From NCBI GenBank assembly GCA_025450475.1, contig JANWHJ010000062.1:1-11880 (forward strand): a stretch of DNA of 11,880 nt, written 5' to 3'. The stretch comes from Nitrososphaera sp. (GTDB taxonomy: Archaea > Thermoproteota > Nitrososphaeria > Nitrososphaerales > Nitrososphaeraceae). Position 1 is the first letter of the stretch; every line of letters starts with the position of its first letter. Below are positions 6,103 through 11,880 of the stretch, piece after piece. Below the pieces are notes generated by a model. It was not told the DNA's origin. It saw only the letters and a program-made list of their open reading frames with translations, and did not search any database. The position numbers and the translations under genes are program-made.

Positions 6103-6603
6103 TCAATCGATGCCAATTCTATCCATTAAGTCTTTGGCTTGCTTTTGTTTTGCAAGCGTGATCTTGACTACTACCAGCCCTTCAAGCGGCTGGCCGTAAA
6201 CGACCACAGAGCCCAACGGCGCCAGTGCAAAAGCCGGCAGCGCGAGAAGGTCTTCTTCGCCTTCCACAAACACCCTTGCAGGAGACGCAGTTTTGAGGGC
6301 GACTTCCAGGACTCTCATCGCGTCATTTGAAATAGTGCCGGCGGGATTCCTGCATCGCAATTCCTTGGCAAGATAATTCACGGGGTAGGTACTTCTCGAC
6401 CTTCGCTCCCTGCCATCAATGATGGCGACATCCGGCACCATGCCGAAACCAATCAGCCGCCTAGTTGTGGCGTCGCCGACTGCAATTATTTTTCTGCTGT
6501 CCTTCAGCATCGAAGCTACCTTTTGCTTTGTTACTTCTTTGTCAAGAACAAGTATTCCAAAGGGCTGTTTCAAGAGATGGACATCTTTTGGGTTTATTGG
6601 CAT
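6103..6603 (-). CDS. GTP-dependent dephospho-CoA kinase (DUF359 family)
   Basis: A 166-residue enzyme of the archaeal DUF359 family, shown in Thermococcus to phosphorylate dephospho-CoA with GTP, the last step of coenzyme A synthesis. Family signatures are visible: AVGDATTRRL at 41-50, PDVAIIDGRERR at 57-68, NPAGTIS at 86-92, the acidic VEGEEDLLALP at 113-123 and VVVYGQPLEGLVVVKI at 133-148. The acidic residues in the GD, DG and GEED motifs are expected to handle metal, nucleotide and catalysis. The length is normal for the family. Its ATG overlaps the stop of the Mrp-type ATPase gene by one base (TAATG), with AAGGA just upstream inside that gene, so translation is probably coupled. It is unrelated to bacterial CoaE. 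Confidence 0.9.
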   Translation of the reverse strand: MPINPKDVHLLKQPFGILVLDKEVTKQKVASMLKDSRKIIAVGDATTRRLIGFGMVPDVAIIDGRERRSRSTYPVNYLAKELRCRNPAGTISNDAMRVLEVALKTASPARVFVEGEEDLLALPAFALAPLGSVVVYGQPLEGLVVVKITLAKQKQAKDLMDRIGID

Positions 6604-7694
6604 TATTCCTTTTTGGCCTGCTCGCTTGATTCTGCCCGTGCCTGAACCTGCATTTCAGCGGCAATGATGCTGATCCTTCCTGCAATCAGCTTGGCGGCCT
6701 TTGTAAAGGCGTGCGATTGGACCGATTCTGGTTCCGACAGCACTGAAGGCTTGCCGGTGTCGCTGCCTTCCCTGATTTGCGGGTGAAGAGGAATTTCGCC
6801 TATGAAAGGAATGTGGTAGTCTTCGCTTATCTTCTTTCCTCCACCCTGCCCAAAAAGGTGAATCTGTTGATCACAATGGGGGCACTGCAAGTAACTCATG
6901 TTCTCGACGACTCCGATGATTGGTACGTTGAGTTTGTTGAACATGCCTATCGCCTTGACGGCCACGTTCATGGCCACATCCTGCGGAGTCGTCACTATCA
7001 ATATGCCTGTGATCGGTATCGTTTGTGCTATCGTTAGCGGCGCATCCCCCGTGCCAGGCGGTAGGTCAATGATAAGATAGTCGAGCTCCCCCCAGTTGAC
7101 GTCTGTCAGGAATTGCTTGACGATCCCGGAAACGATAGGCCCACGGTAAATCCCGGCTTGCTGCGATTGCTCATAAAAGAATCCCATCGAGATAACCTTG
7201 ATGCCTTCAACTACAGGCGGTTGGATCTTGTTGTTGACAACCTCTGGTGATGCCTTTAGTCCTAGCATTAGAGGGACACTTGGGCCGTAAACGTCGGCAT
7301 CGAGAAGACCAATCTTGGCACCTGTCTTTGCAAGTGCAAGCGCAAGGTTGACAGAAACAGTTGTCTTGCCAACCCCTCCTTTGCCGCTTGCTACTGCGAT
7401 GATGTTTTTGACGCCAGGCAGAAGTTCGTCCATTGAAATTGCCCTGCCTTCCATGACCCGGGCTGTGACCCTCAGGTTGAGATCCTGGACGCCGAGGCCT
7501 GATATTGCGTTTCTTACGTCACGCTCGATGTCGCTATTGAACGGGCAAGCAGGCGTCGTCAACTCTAGAGTAAAGGCGACCTTACCGTCGTTTATCGACA
7601 GGTCCTTGATCATTCCCATTGACACAATGTCCTTGTGCAGCTCTGGATCTACAACTTTCTTCAGCGAGCTCAGGATCTGATCAACTGTAACCAT
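6603..7694 (-). CDS. Mrp/NBP35/ApbC-family Fe-S carrier P-loop ATPase
   Basis: A 363-residue cytoplasmic ATPase that carries and inserts Fe-S clusters. Residues 1-85 form the DUF59/MIP18-like domain, with VDPEL (15-19) and TTPACP (46-51). The ATPase domain has the deviant Walker A SGKGGVGKT at 103-111, the switch I region LLDADVYGPSVP at 130-141, and IDLPPGTGD at 209-217. The CPHC motif at 271-274 is the cluster-bridging CxxC of the Mrp/NBP35 dimer. The last 15 or so residues are polar and charged. The start is ATG 7694, with a TATA-like box about 26-34 bases upstream. The gene is followed by the dephospho-CoA kinase in a one-base overlap. NadA in this same window needs a 4Fe-4S cluster and is a plausible client, though this is inference. 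Confidence 0.93.
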   Translation of the reverse strand: MVTVDQILSSLKKVVDPELHKDIVSMGMIKDLSINDGKVAFTLELTTPACPFNSDIERDVRNAISGLGVQDLNLRVTARVMEGRAISMDELLPGVKNIIAVASGKGGVGKTTVSVNLALALAKTGAKIGLLDADVYGPSVPLMLGLKASPEVVNNKIQPPVVEGIKVISMGFFYEQSQQAGIYRGPIVSGIVKQFLTDVNWGELDYLIIDLPPGTGDAPLTIAQTIPITGILIVTTPQDVAMNVAVKAIGMFNKLNVPIIGVVENMSYLQCPHCDQQIHLFGQGGGKKISEDYHIPFIGEIPLHPQIREGSDTGKPSVLSEPESVQSHAFTKAAKLIAGRISIIAAEMQVQARAESSEQAKKE

Positions 7695-8075
7695 TATGGA
7701 AAAAATTTGTTCATACCGTATTTAAATCATCGGATTGTTGGTCGTCGAATTGAAAGTTGAGATGAAGATTTTTGGTGTCTAGGGCCTTTTCCGCGTGTCA
7801 CGATGCTAATGTCTCCGGCTATCGGTACTGGGGACCAACGACGAAAAACAGATACCTTGGTTGCGGCACACCGGTATTGGTTCGCCAACTTACTCGGCAA
7901 AAAGAGGGCCATGCTTTTAGAGCCTACCTGTTGTCGGTCATGAAAAACATATCTCCAGACAAAGGCCTCCTTTTAGGTCACATATTCGTCGGTAGAATGT
8001 GAGTCATTTGTCAGAAGGTAGGCACCTTATTAGGCAAAAGTTCATAATGACCTCCAAATCAACAATTCGTGTATT
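7695..8075. other. 381-base divergent promoter region, no recognisable gene
   Basis: This lies between the start of the Mrp-type gene (minus) and rpo7 (plus). Two open frames of 61 and 76 codons cross it, from weak starts and without resemblance to known families, so I do not call them. A TATA-like box for the Mrp-type gene is at 7719-7729. A weak AT-rich stretch at 8040-8050 lies about 26-35 bases before rpo7. The remaining 300 or so bases are unexplained and could hold a small RNA or a regulated leader. Confidence 0.5.
7719..7729 (-). promoter_or_regulatory. TATA-like box of the Mrp-type ATPase operon
   Basis: On the minus strand this reads GATTTAAATAC, a strong archaeal TATA match centred about 30 bases before ATG 7694, implying a transcript with little or no leader. 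Confidence 0.5.
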
Positions 8076-8690
8076 ATGTTTGCCATAGTGCACATGAGTG
8101 ACGTTGTCAGGATTCCGCCAAACCGACTGACTCACTCTCTAAAGGACGCGGCCATACAGATACTCAAGGAAAAATACGAGAGTATGATTAGTCCTGACGT
8201 CGGATATGTAATTATGATAACCGACGCCGATACTAGTTCCGTCGGCAAGCTGGTCGCCGGGGATGGTGCGACCTATCACAAAGTTACGTTCAAAGCGCTC
8301 ACATTCTACCCCAAGTTACAGGAAATAGTTGAAGGCGAAGTGGTCGAAATTACTGACTTTGGTGCATTTGTAAGGATAGGGCCAACCGACGCATTGTTAC
8401 ACCTGTCTCAGATTACCGACGACTACCTCAAAAGCGATGTCAAGCAGGGCGTCATTGTGGCTAACCAGACCGCAAGGTCACTAAAGATCGGGTCGAAGTT
8501 GCGAGCAAGGATCACAGCAGTGAGCCTCGGCAAGGGTGCTGGCATGGGCAAAATTGGCATAACTTGTAGGCAGCCATTCCTTGGAGCCGTAGAGTGGATT
8601 GCAGAGGAGATAAAGAAAGCCAAGGGTGGCGACAAGGATAAGGAAAAGCCCGCGGCCCCTCTAAAGGAAAAGAAAGGGGAGAAAAGGTAA
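8076..8690 (+). CDS. rpo7: RNA polymerase subunit Rpo7 (RpoE', eukaryotic Rpb7 homologue)
   Basis: A 204-residue stalk subunit of archaeal RNA polymerase, which with Rpo4 binds nascent RNA and aids open-complex formation and termination. The N-terminal RNP-like domain begins MFAIVHMSDVVRIPPNRL, close to the conserved VRIPP start of the family. An S1/OB RNA-binding domain spans about 82-165, with VVEITDFGAFVRIGPTDALL at 89-108 and HLSQI at 109-113. The last 25 residues are a lysine-rich low-complexity tail (KGGDKDKEKPAAPLKEKKGE), somewhat longer than in many archaea. ATG 8076 is chosen because it gives the canonical N-terminus. The stop abuts the TTG of spt4 with no gap, so these genes share a transcript. 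Confidence 0.95.
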   Translation: MFAIVHMSDVVRIPPNRLTHSLKDAAIQILKEKYESMISPDVGYVIMITDADTSSVGKLVAGDGATYHKVTFKALTFYPKLQEIVEGEVVEITDFGAFVRIGPTDALLHLSQITDDYLKSDVKQGVIVANQTARSLKIGSKLRARITAVSLGKGAGMGKIGITCRQPFLGAVEWIAEEIKKAKGGDKDKEKPAAPLKEKKGEKR

Positions 8691-8879
8691 TTGGCCAAGG
8701 AAAAAGCATGCAGAAAGTGCAAGACTGTGACCACCGGAAAGGTATGCCCGAACTGCAAGTCAACAGACCTGAGCCCGGACTGGTCCGGTATTATACTGGT
8801 TTTTGAACCTGCCAAATCACAGGTTGCCAAGACACTTGACATCACTACTCCAAACAAATACGCCTTGAAGGTTTCCTAG
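8691..8879 (+). CDS. spt4: transcription elongation factor Spt4 (RpoE'')
   Basis: A 62-residue zinc-binding partner of Spt5. The zinc knuckles are CRKC at 7-10 and CPNC at 19-22, followed by the typical SPDWSGIILVFEP (28-40) and KSQVAKTL (42-49) that contact the Spt5 NGN domain and promote processive elongation. The length is normal for archaeal Spt4. It starts with TTG immediately after the rpo7 stop; an AGGT only two bases upstream is too close to be a good ribosome binding site, so translational coupling to rpo7 is likely. One base separates its stop from the nadC start. Confidence 0.94.
   Translation: MAKEKACRKCKTVTTGKVCPNCKSTDLSPDWSGIILVFEPAKSQVAKTLDITTPNKYALKVS
8868..8872 (+). promoter_or_regulatory. 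ribosome binding site supporting the TTG start of nadC
   Basis: AAGGT inside the end of spt4 lies 8 bases before TTG 8881 and matches the archaeal Shine-Dalgarno core. It supports TTG 8881 as the nadC start. The nearby ATG at 8885 is in another frame. Confidence 0.5.
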
Positions 8880-8880
8880 T

Positions 8881-9732
8881 TTGCATGACCTGCAGACATT
8901 TCTCAACGTACGGGAAATGCTTGCAAATTTTTTGCAGGAAGATATTGGCGCAGGCGATATTACAACAAACAGCATCATTACAGACGATCTTCAAGCCACG
9001 GCGGAAATTGTTTGTAAGTCAAGTTTCGCGGTGGTCTGCGGTCTCGAAGAAGCTGCCATGATTTTTGACATCTGCGGATGCAAGAGCGAACTCCTGATCA
9101 GGGATGGCTTGAAGGTCAGGAAGGGCAAGGTCGTCATGAGGGTGCGGGGATGCGCCCGTGCAATTCTCAAAGCCGAGAGGGTGGCACTCAACATAATGAT
9201 GAGGATGAGCGGGATAGCCACCGAAACGAGGCAAATGACAGACATTGCAAAAGATGTCATGGTGCTTGCCACGCGCAAGACCGCGCCGGGGCTACGCTAC
9301 TTCGACAAAAAGGCGGTTGTCGCTGGTGGCGGTGGTGCTCACAGGATGAGGCTTGACGACATGGTGCTGATAAAGGATAATCACATTGCCCTATTAGGCG
9401 GCGCCGAAAAGTGCATCAGGCTAGTTAAGAAAAGCGTGGGCTCACACATCAAGGTCGAGTGCGAGGCAAGAAATCTGAAAGGGGCAATGACGACAATTTC
9501 AGCAGGCGCCGACATTGTGATGCTGGACAACTTTACTCCAAAGCAGGCAGCTACTGCTATAAGGCAGATCGCGAAAATGGGTCTGCGCGAGAAGGCAAAG
9601 ATAGAGATTTCAGGAGGCGTCAACGCAAAGAATATCAAGCAATATGCTCGGGCAAAACCAGATTTCATATCGCTTGGCTACATAACACACTCGCCAAAGG
9701 CAGTCGACTTTAGCCTGGAAATTACGATATAG
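8881..9732 (+). CDS. nadC: nicotinate-nucleotide pyrophosphorylase (quinolinate phosphoribosyltransferase)
   Basis: A 283-residue enzyme converting quinolinate and PRPP to nicotinate mononucleotide, CO2 and pyrophosphate. Motifs in order: EDIGAGDITT (20-29), ATRKTAPGLR (130-139, quinolinate-binding Arg/Lys), GGGGAHRMRLDDMVLIKDNH (149-168), VECEA (192-196), DIVMLDN (211-217), EISGGV (242-247) and SLGYITHS (264-271). Length and motif order match the family throughout, with no missing key residue seen. It follows spt4 by one base and so is probably read from the rpo7 promoter. Its last 11 bases overlap the 3' end of nadA, which encodes the enzyme that makes its substrate and runs in the opposite direction. 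Confidence 0.96.
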   Translation: MHDLQTFLNVREMLANFLQEDIGAGDITTNSIITDDLQATAEIVCKSSFAVVCGLEEAAMIFDICGCKSELLIRDGLKVRKGKVVMRVRGCARAILKAERVALNIMMRMSGIATETRQMTDIAKDVMVLATRKTAPGLRYFDKKAVVAGGGGAHRMRLDDMVLIKDNHIALLGGAEKCIRLVKKSVGSHIKVECEARNLKGAMTTISAGADIVMLDNFTPKQAATAIRQIAKMGLREKAKIEISGGVNAKNIKQYARAKPDFISLGYITHSPKAVDFSLEITI

Positions 9733-10672
9733 CCAACATGCGATTGATTGCAAGCCTTGCCTTGTCTGCGACGCCCTTTGGAACCTTTACCTCGTAGACG
9801 TTGTGCGCAAGCGAGTTGTACACTTTTTCCAGTGAGACCTTTTTCATGTACTTGCAAACTGCGTCCTGCTTGATCGGGAAAAACTCCTTATCTGGATTTT
9901 CTTTTTGCATCCTGTACAATATTCCTGTTTCAGTGGCGATTACAAATTGCTTGGCGTCAGATGTTTTGGCATGCTTCATCATGCCCTCGGTAGACAATAT
10001 GTGACCTGTCTTGGCAAGGTCGCCCTTTGACATGTGATACATCGTTGATGAGGTACAGCTGCATTCCGGGTGGACCAAAAAGTCGGCGTTCTTAAAAGTA
10101 GCAAGCATCTTGTTGATGTCTTCTGCCTTTATGCCGGCGTGCACGTGGCATTCTCCCGGCCAGATGTACATGTTCTTCCTTTTTGTCACTTCTGCGACGT
10201 ATGAGCCTAGGAACAGGTCTGGCAGAAACAGCACTTCCCTGTCCCTAGGTATGCTGTCTACCACCTTAACTGCATTCGAAGAAGTGCAGCAATAGTCAGA
10301 CAGCGCCTTGACGTCTGCAGTTGTGTTGACATAGCTCACAACCGCTGCGTTTGGGTGCTCTGCCTTCCACGTCTGCAGTTCATTGGCGTTAATGGTCGAT
10401 GCAAGCGAGCATCCGGCCTCAAGGTCAGGTATCAGCACCTTTTTATCGGGGCAGAGGATCGAGGCTGTCTCGGCCATAAAGTGGACACCGCAAAATACGA
10501 TAACGTCCGCGTCTGTCGTGGCCGCGCTCTTTGACAGCGCTAGCGAATCGCCTATGAGGTCGGCTACGTCCTGCACTTCTGGCAGCTGGTAGTTATGTGC
10601 AAGAACCACTGCGTTCTTTTGTTTCTTCAGCGCAAGGACCTGGCGCTTGTAGTCAAGATCTAGCATCGTCAT
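9722..10672 (-). CDS. nadA: quinolinate synthase NadA (4Fe-4S)
   Basis: A 316-residue enzyme condensing iminoaspartate with dihydroxyacetone phosphate to quinolinate. The three expected 4Fe-4S ligands are present: C61 in FCGVHFMAET, C175 in PGECHVH and C273 in DAVCKYMK. Substrate-site motifs include LAHNYQLPEVQDVADLIGDS (24-43), PDLEAGCSLA (82-91), YVNTTADVKA (114-123), LPDLFLG (150-156), HPECS (201-205) and STEGMM (227-232). The length is typical of archaeal NadA. ATG 10672 is the upstream start; ATG 10666 (residue 3) is nearly equivalent. A TATA-like box is about 40 bases upstream, giving a leader of around 15 bases. Iminoaspartate would be supplied by NadX, encoded on the other side of rps30e. 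The cluster probably depends on Fe-S carriers such as the Mrp-type protein. Confidence 0.96.
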   Translation of the reverse strand: MTMLDLDYKRQVLALKKQKNAVVLAHNYQLPEVQDVADLIGDSLALSKSAATTDADVIVFCGVHFMAETASILCPDKKVLIPDLEAGCSLASTINANELQTWKAEHPNAAVVSYVNTTADVKALSDYCCTSSNAVKVVDSIPRDREVLFLPDLFLGSYVAEVTKRKNMYIWPGECHVHAGIKAEDINKMLATFKNADFLVHPECSCTSSTMYHMSKGDLAKTGHILSTEGMMKHAKTSDAKQFVIATETGILYRMQKENPDKEFFPIKQDAVCKYMKKVSLEKVYNSLAHNVYEVKVPKGVADKARLAINRMLAIS

Positions 10673-10708
10673 GGCTTTTGATAAACAGGTACTATCACAG
10701 AGAGTTTA

Positions 10709-10717
10709 CATTTAAAG
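10709..10717 (-). promoter_or_regulatory. TATA-like box of nadA
   Basis: On the minus strand CTTTAAATG lies about 40 bases before ATG 10672, placing a transcript start near 10687 with a leader of about 15 bases. Confidence 0.4.
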
Positions 10718-10760
10718 TAGTATAATCTAGGACAAGGCTGCCCTGAAAGTCAAAATTACA

Positions 10761-10773
10761 GGCAATACTTGCC
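10761..10773. promoter_or_regulatory. small palindrome in the nadA/rps30e promoter region
   Basis: GGCAA-TAC-TTGCC is a perfect 5-bp inverted repeat with a 3-base spacer, midway between the divergent TATA-like boxes of nadA and rps30e. A second 5-bp pair, ATGCA and TGCAT, sits at 10781-10785 and 10796-10800, abutting the rps30e TATA region. Either could be a regulator site, but short palindromes of this size are expected by chance in 170 bases. Confidence 0.2.
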
Positions 10774-10802
10774 ACCATCGATGCACGCACATGAATGCAT
10801 AT

Positions 10803-10816
10803 AAACATAAATATTC
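10803..10816 (+). promoter_or_regulatory. TATA-like box of rps30e-nadX
   Basis: The AT-rich run AAACATAAATATTC is centred about 30-35 bases before ATG 10844. It fits an archaeal TATA box with a transcript start a few bases before the start codon. The preceding CATATAAAC at 10799-10807 is an alternative. Confidence 0.45.
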
Positions 10817-10843
10817 AAAGGACCATTCAATAACGAAAGATTA

Positions 10844-11026
10844 ATGCCAACACACGGATCACTCACTAAGGCCGGCAAGGTAAGAGGTCAGACCCCTAAA
10901 ATCCAAGGCAAACCCCGCTTGAGCCCAGTTGCAAGGCTGCGAAACAAGGACAATTTTGTGAAGCGGTTTGAAAAGAAGAGGCTTCCTGGACAGAAAAAGC
11001 CAGAGCGTCGCGGCGGCAGAAGGTAA
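10844..11026 (+). CDS. rps30e: 30S ribosomal protein S30e
   Basis: A 60-residue, very basic ribosomal protein. MPTHGSLTKAGKVRGQTPKI at the start matches the conserved S30e beginning (HGSL, AGKVRGQTPK), and the rest is Arg/Lys-rich, ending PERRGGRR. S30e is shared by eukaryotes and some archaea, not bacteria. In eukaryotes it is made as a fusion to the ubiquitin-like FUBI; here it stands alone, as usual in archaea. It has its own TATA-like box. The stop is 30 bases before nadX, so the two are probably co-transcribed, although the T-rich run at 11040-11049 could act as a partial terminator. Confidence 0.93.
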   Translation: MPTHGSLTKAGKVRGQTPKIQGKPRLSPVARLRNKDNFVKRFEKKRLPGQKKPERRGGRR

Positions 11027-11056
11027 AAATCCTTCCAACTTTATCTTTTATGCTAG

Positions 11057-11880
11057 ATGCCAAAGAAGAGGGTCGGACTCCTAGGTTGTGGCACAATTGG
11101 AAGCCAGCTGGCCATATCCGTGGACTCGGACAAGATAGCAAACGCTTCGCTCGTCGCATTATTTGACATTGCTGAGGACATCTTACAGAATTTAAAGTCA
11201 AAGTTGCAAAGCAGCCCTGGAGCATATTTGGATTTTGGCAGCTTCCTTGCTTCAGGCGCCGACATTGTTGTGGAAGCCGCCTCGCAGGACGCTCTAAGGT
11301 CGTTTGGCAAGTCAATTCTTGAGGAAGGCAAGGACTTAATGGTCATGAGCGTAGGTGCCCTCGCAGACGGCACCTTTTTATCAGAGCTCATGCAGGTGGC
11401 CGCAAAAAAGGGCTGCAGAATTTACGTACCTACTGGCGCAATAGCAGGTATTGACGCAATAAGGAGCGTCAGACACCTCCTCGATTCTGTAACGCTCACG
11501 ACCACAAAGAACCCGAAGGCACTTGCAGGCGCGCCGTTTTTTGAAACGAGCAAGATCAGGATCGACGAGATTGAAAATAGTACCGTTATTTACGAAGGAT
11601 CCACAGCAGAAGCAGTAAGGGCATTTCCGGCAAACGTCAATGTGGCCGCAGTGCTGAGCCTCGCAGGCATTGGTGTCGATAAGACAAAGGTCAGGATAGT
11701 GGCTGACCCCCACGCAGCCACAAACCGGCACGAGATTGCGGCAACAGGCAGTTTCGGAGAAATAAGAATAATGGTCAACAATGTGCCGAGCCCGGCCAAC
11801 CCAAAGACGAGCTTTCTAGCGGTGCTCTCCGCGATTGAATGCCTCCGATCGATATGCGACGATGGTATGAAGATAGGATC
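11057..11880 (+). CDS. nadX: L-aspartate dehydrogenase NadX (3' end cut by window)
   Basis: The frame runs open from ATG 11057 to the window edge, 274 full codons. It encodes the NAD(P)-dependent aspartate dehydrogenase that turns L-aspartate into iminoaspartate for NadA, replacing the oxidase NadB. The dinucleotide-binding motif is GLLGCGTIGSQLA at 7-19, followed by DIVVEAAS (69-76), MSVGALAD (97-104) and PTGAIAGIDA (125-134). The catalytic half shows TTKNP (149-153), FPANVNVAAVLSLAG (190-204), IVADPHAATNRHEI (214-227, with H225 the likely catalytic histidine) and NPKTSFLA (248-255). AspDH proteins commonly end soon after KIG, and the visible part ends GMKIG, so probably only a codon or few are missing. 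There is no ribosome binding site; it lies 30 bases after rps30e, so co-transcription is likely. Confidence 0.93.
   Translation, partial: MPKKRVGLLGCGTIGSQLAISVDSDKIANASLVALFDIAEDILQNLKSKLQSSPGAYLDFGSFLASGADIVVEAASQDALRSFGKSILEEGKDLMVMSVGALADGTFLSELMQVAAKKGCRIYVPTGAIAGIDAIRSVRHLLDSVTLTTTKNPKALAGAPFFETSKIRIDEIENSTVIYEGSTAEAVRAFPANVNVAAVLSLAGIGVDKTKVRIVADPHAATNRHEIAATGSFGEIRIMVNNVPSPANPKTSFLAVLSAIECLRSICDDGMKIG

Noticed and set aside
7772..8002. 76-codon plus-strand frame before rpo7, and a 61-codon minus-strand frame at 7727-7912
   Set aside because: Both start from weak or poorly placed codons, overlap each other, and show no domain or motif.
1..11880. tRNA, rRNA, CRISPR, insertion sequence or integration site
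   Set aside because: I saw no cloverleaf with a T-loop motif, no regularly spaced direct repeats, no transposase or integrase motifs, and no flanking inverted repeats.

Overview
The window looks like the chromosome of an ammonia-oxidising archaeon of the Nitrososphaerota (Thaumarchaeota), most likely a soil-type Nitrososphaera relative. The grounds are an archaeal Rpo7 and Spt4, a stand-alone ribosomal protein S30e, an archaeal GTP-dependent dephospho-CoA kinase, aspartate dehydrogenase in the NAD pathway, archaeal TATA-like boxes about 26 bases before many starts, and frequent TTG/GTG starts. The lineage is an inference from gene content; no rRNA or tRNA lies in the window.

Left part (1-5474). 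About 700 bases without a recognisable gene lead into a class I methyltransferase, overlapped by a gene for a one-helix membrane protein with a histidine-rich outer domain. A 520-base gap follows, which contains a possible broken membrane-protein fragment. Then come a small VOC (glyoxalase-fold) protein on the plus strand and, converging on it, a minus-strand operon of a GlcD-type FAD oxidase and a second methyltransferase with a winged-helix-like N-terminus.

Middle (5475-7694). Two small cysteine-rich, probably zinc-binding proteins sit in tandem, each with its own TATA-like box. The second has only 52 residues. Converging on them is a minus-strand pair: an Mrp/NBP35-type Fe-S carrier ATPase followed, with a one-base TAATG overlap, by the GTP-dependent dephospho-CoA kinase of CoA synthesis.

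Right part (7695-11880). After a 381-base divergent promoter region comes the plus-strand run rpo7, spt4, nadC (gaps of 0 and 1 base). It is met tail to tail by nadA, with an 11-base overlap. A divergent promoter region separates nadA from rps30e, which is followed after 30 bases by nadX, running off the window one or a few codons before its likely end. NadX (aspartate to iminoaspartate), NadA (quinolinate synthesis) and NadC (nicotinate mononucleotide formation) make up the aspartate route to NAD, here interleaved with transcription and ribosome genes.

I found no mobile element, CRISPR array, toxin-antitoxin or defence genes. Most of the window is ordinary core genome. The least understood parts are the two small Cys-rich proteins, the histidine-rich membrane protein, and the gene-poor stretches.
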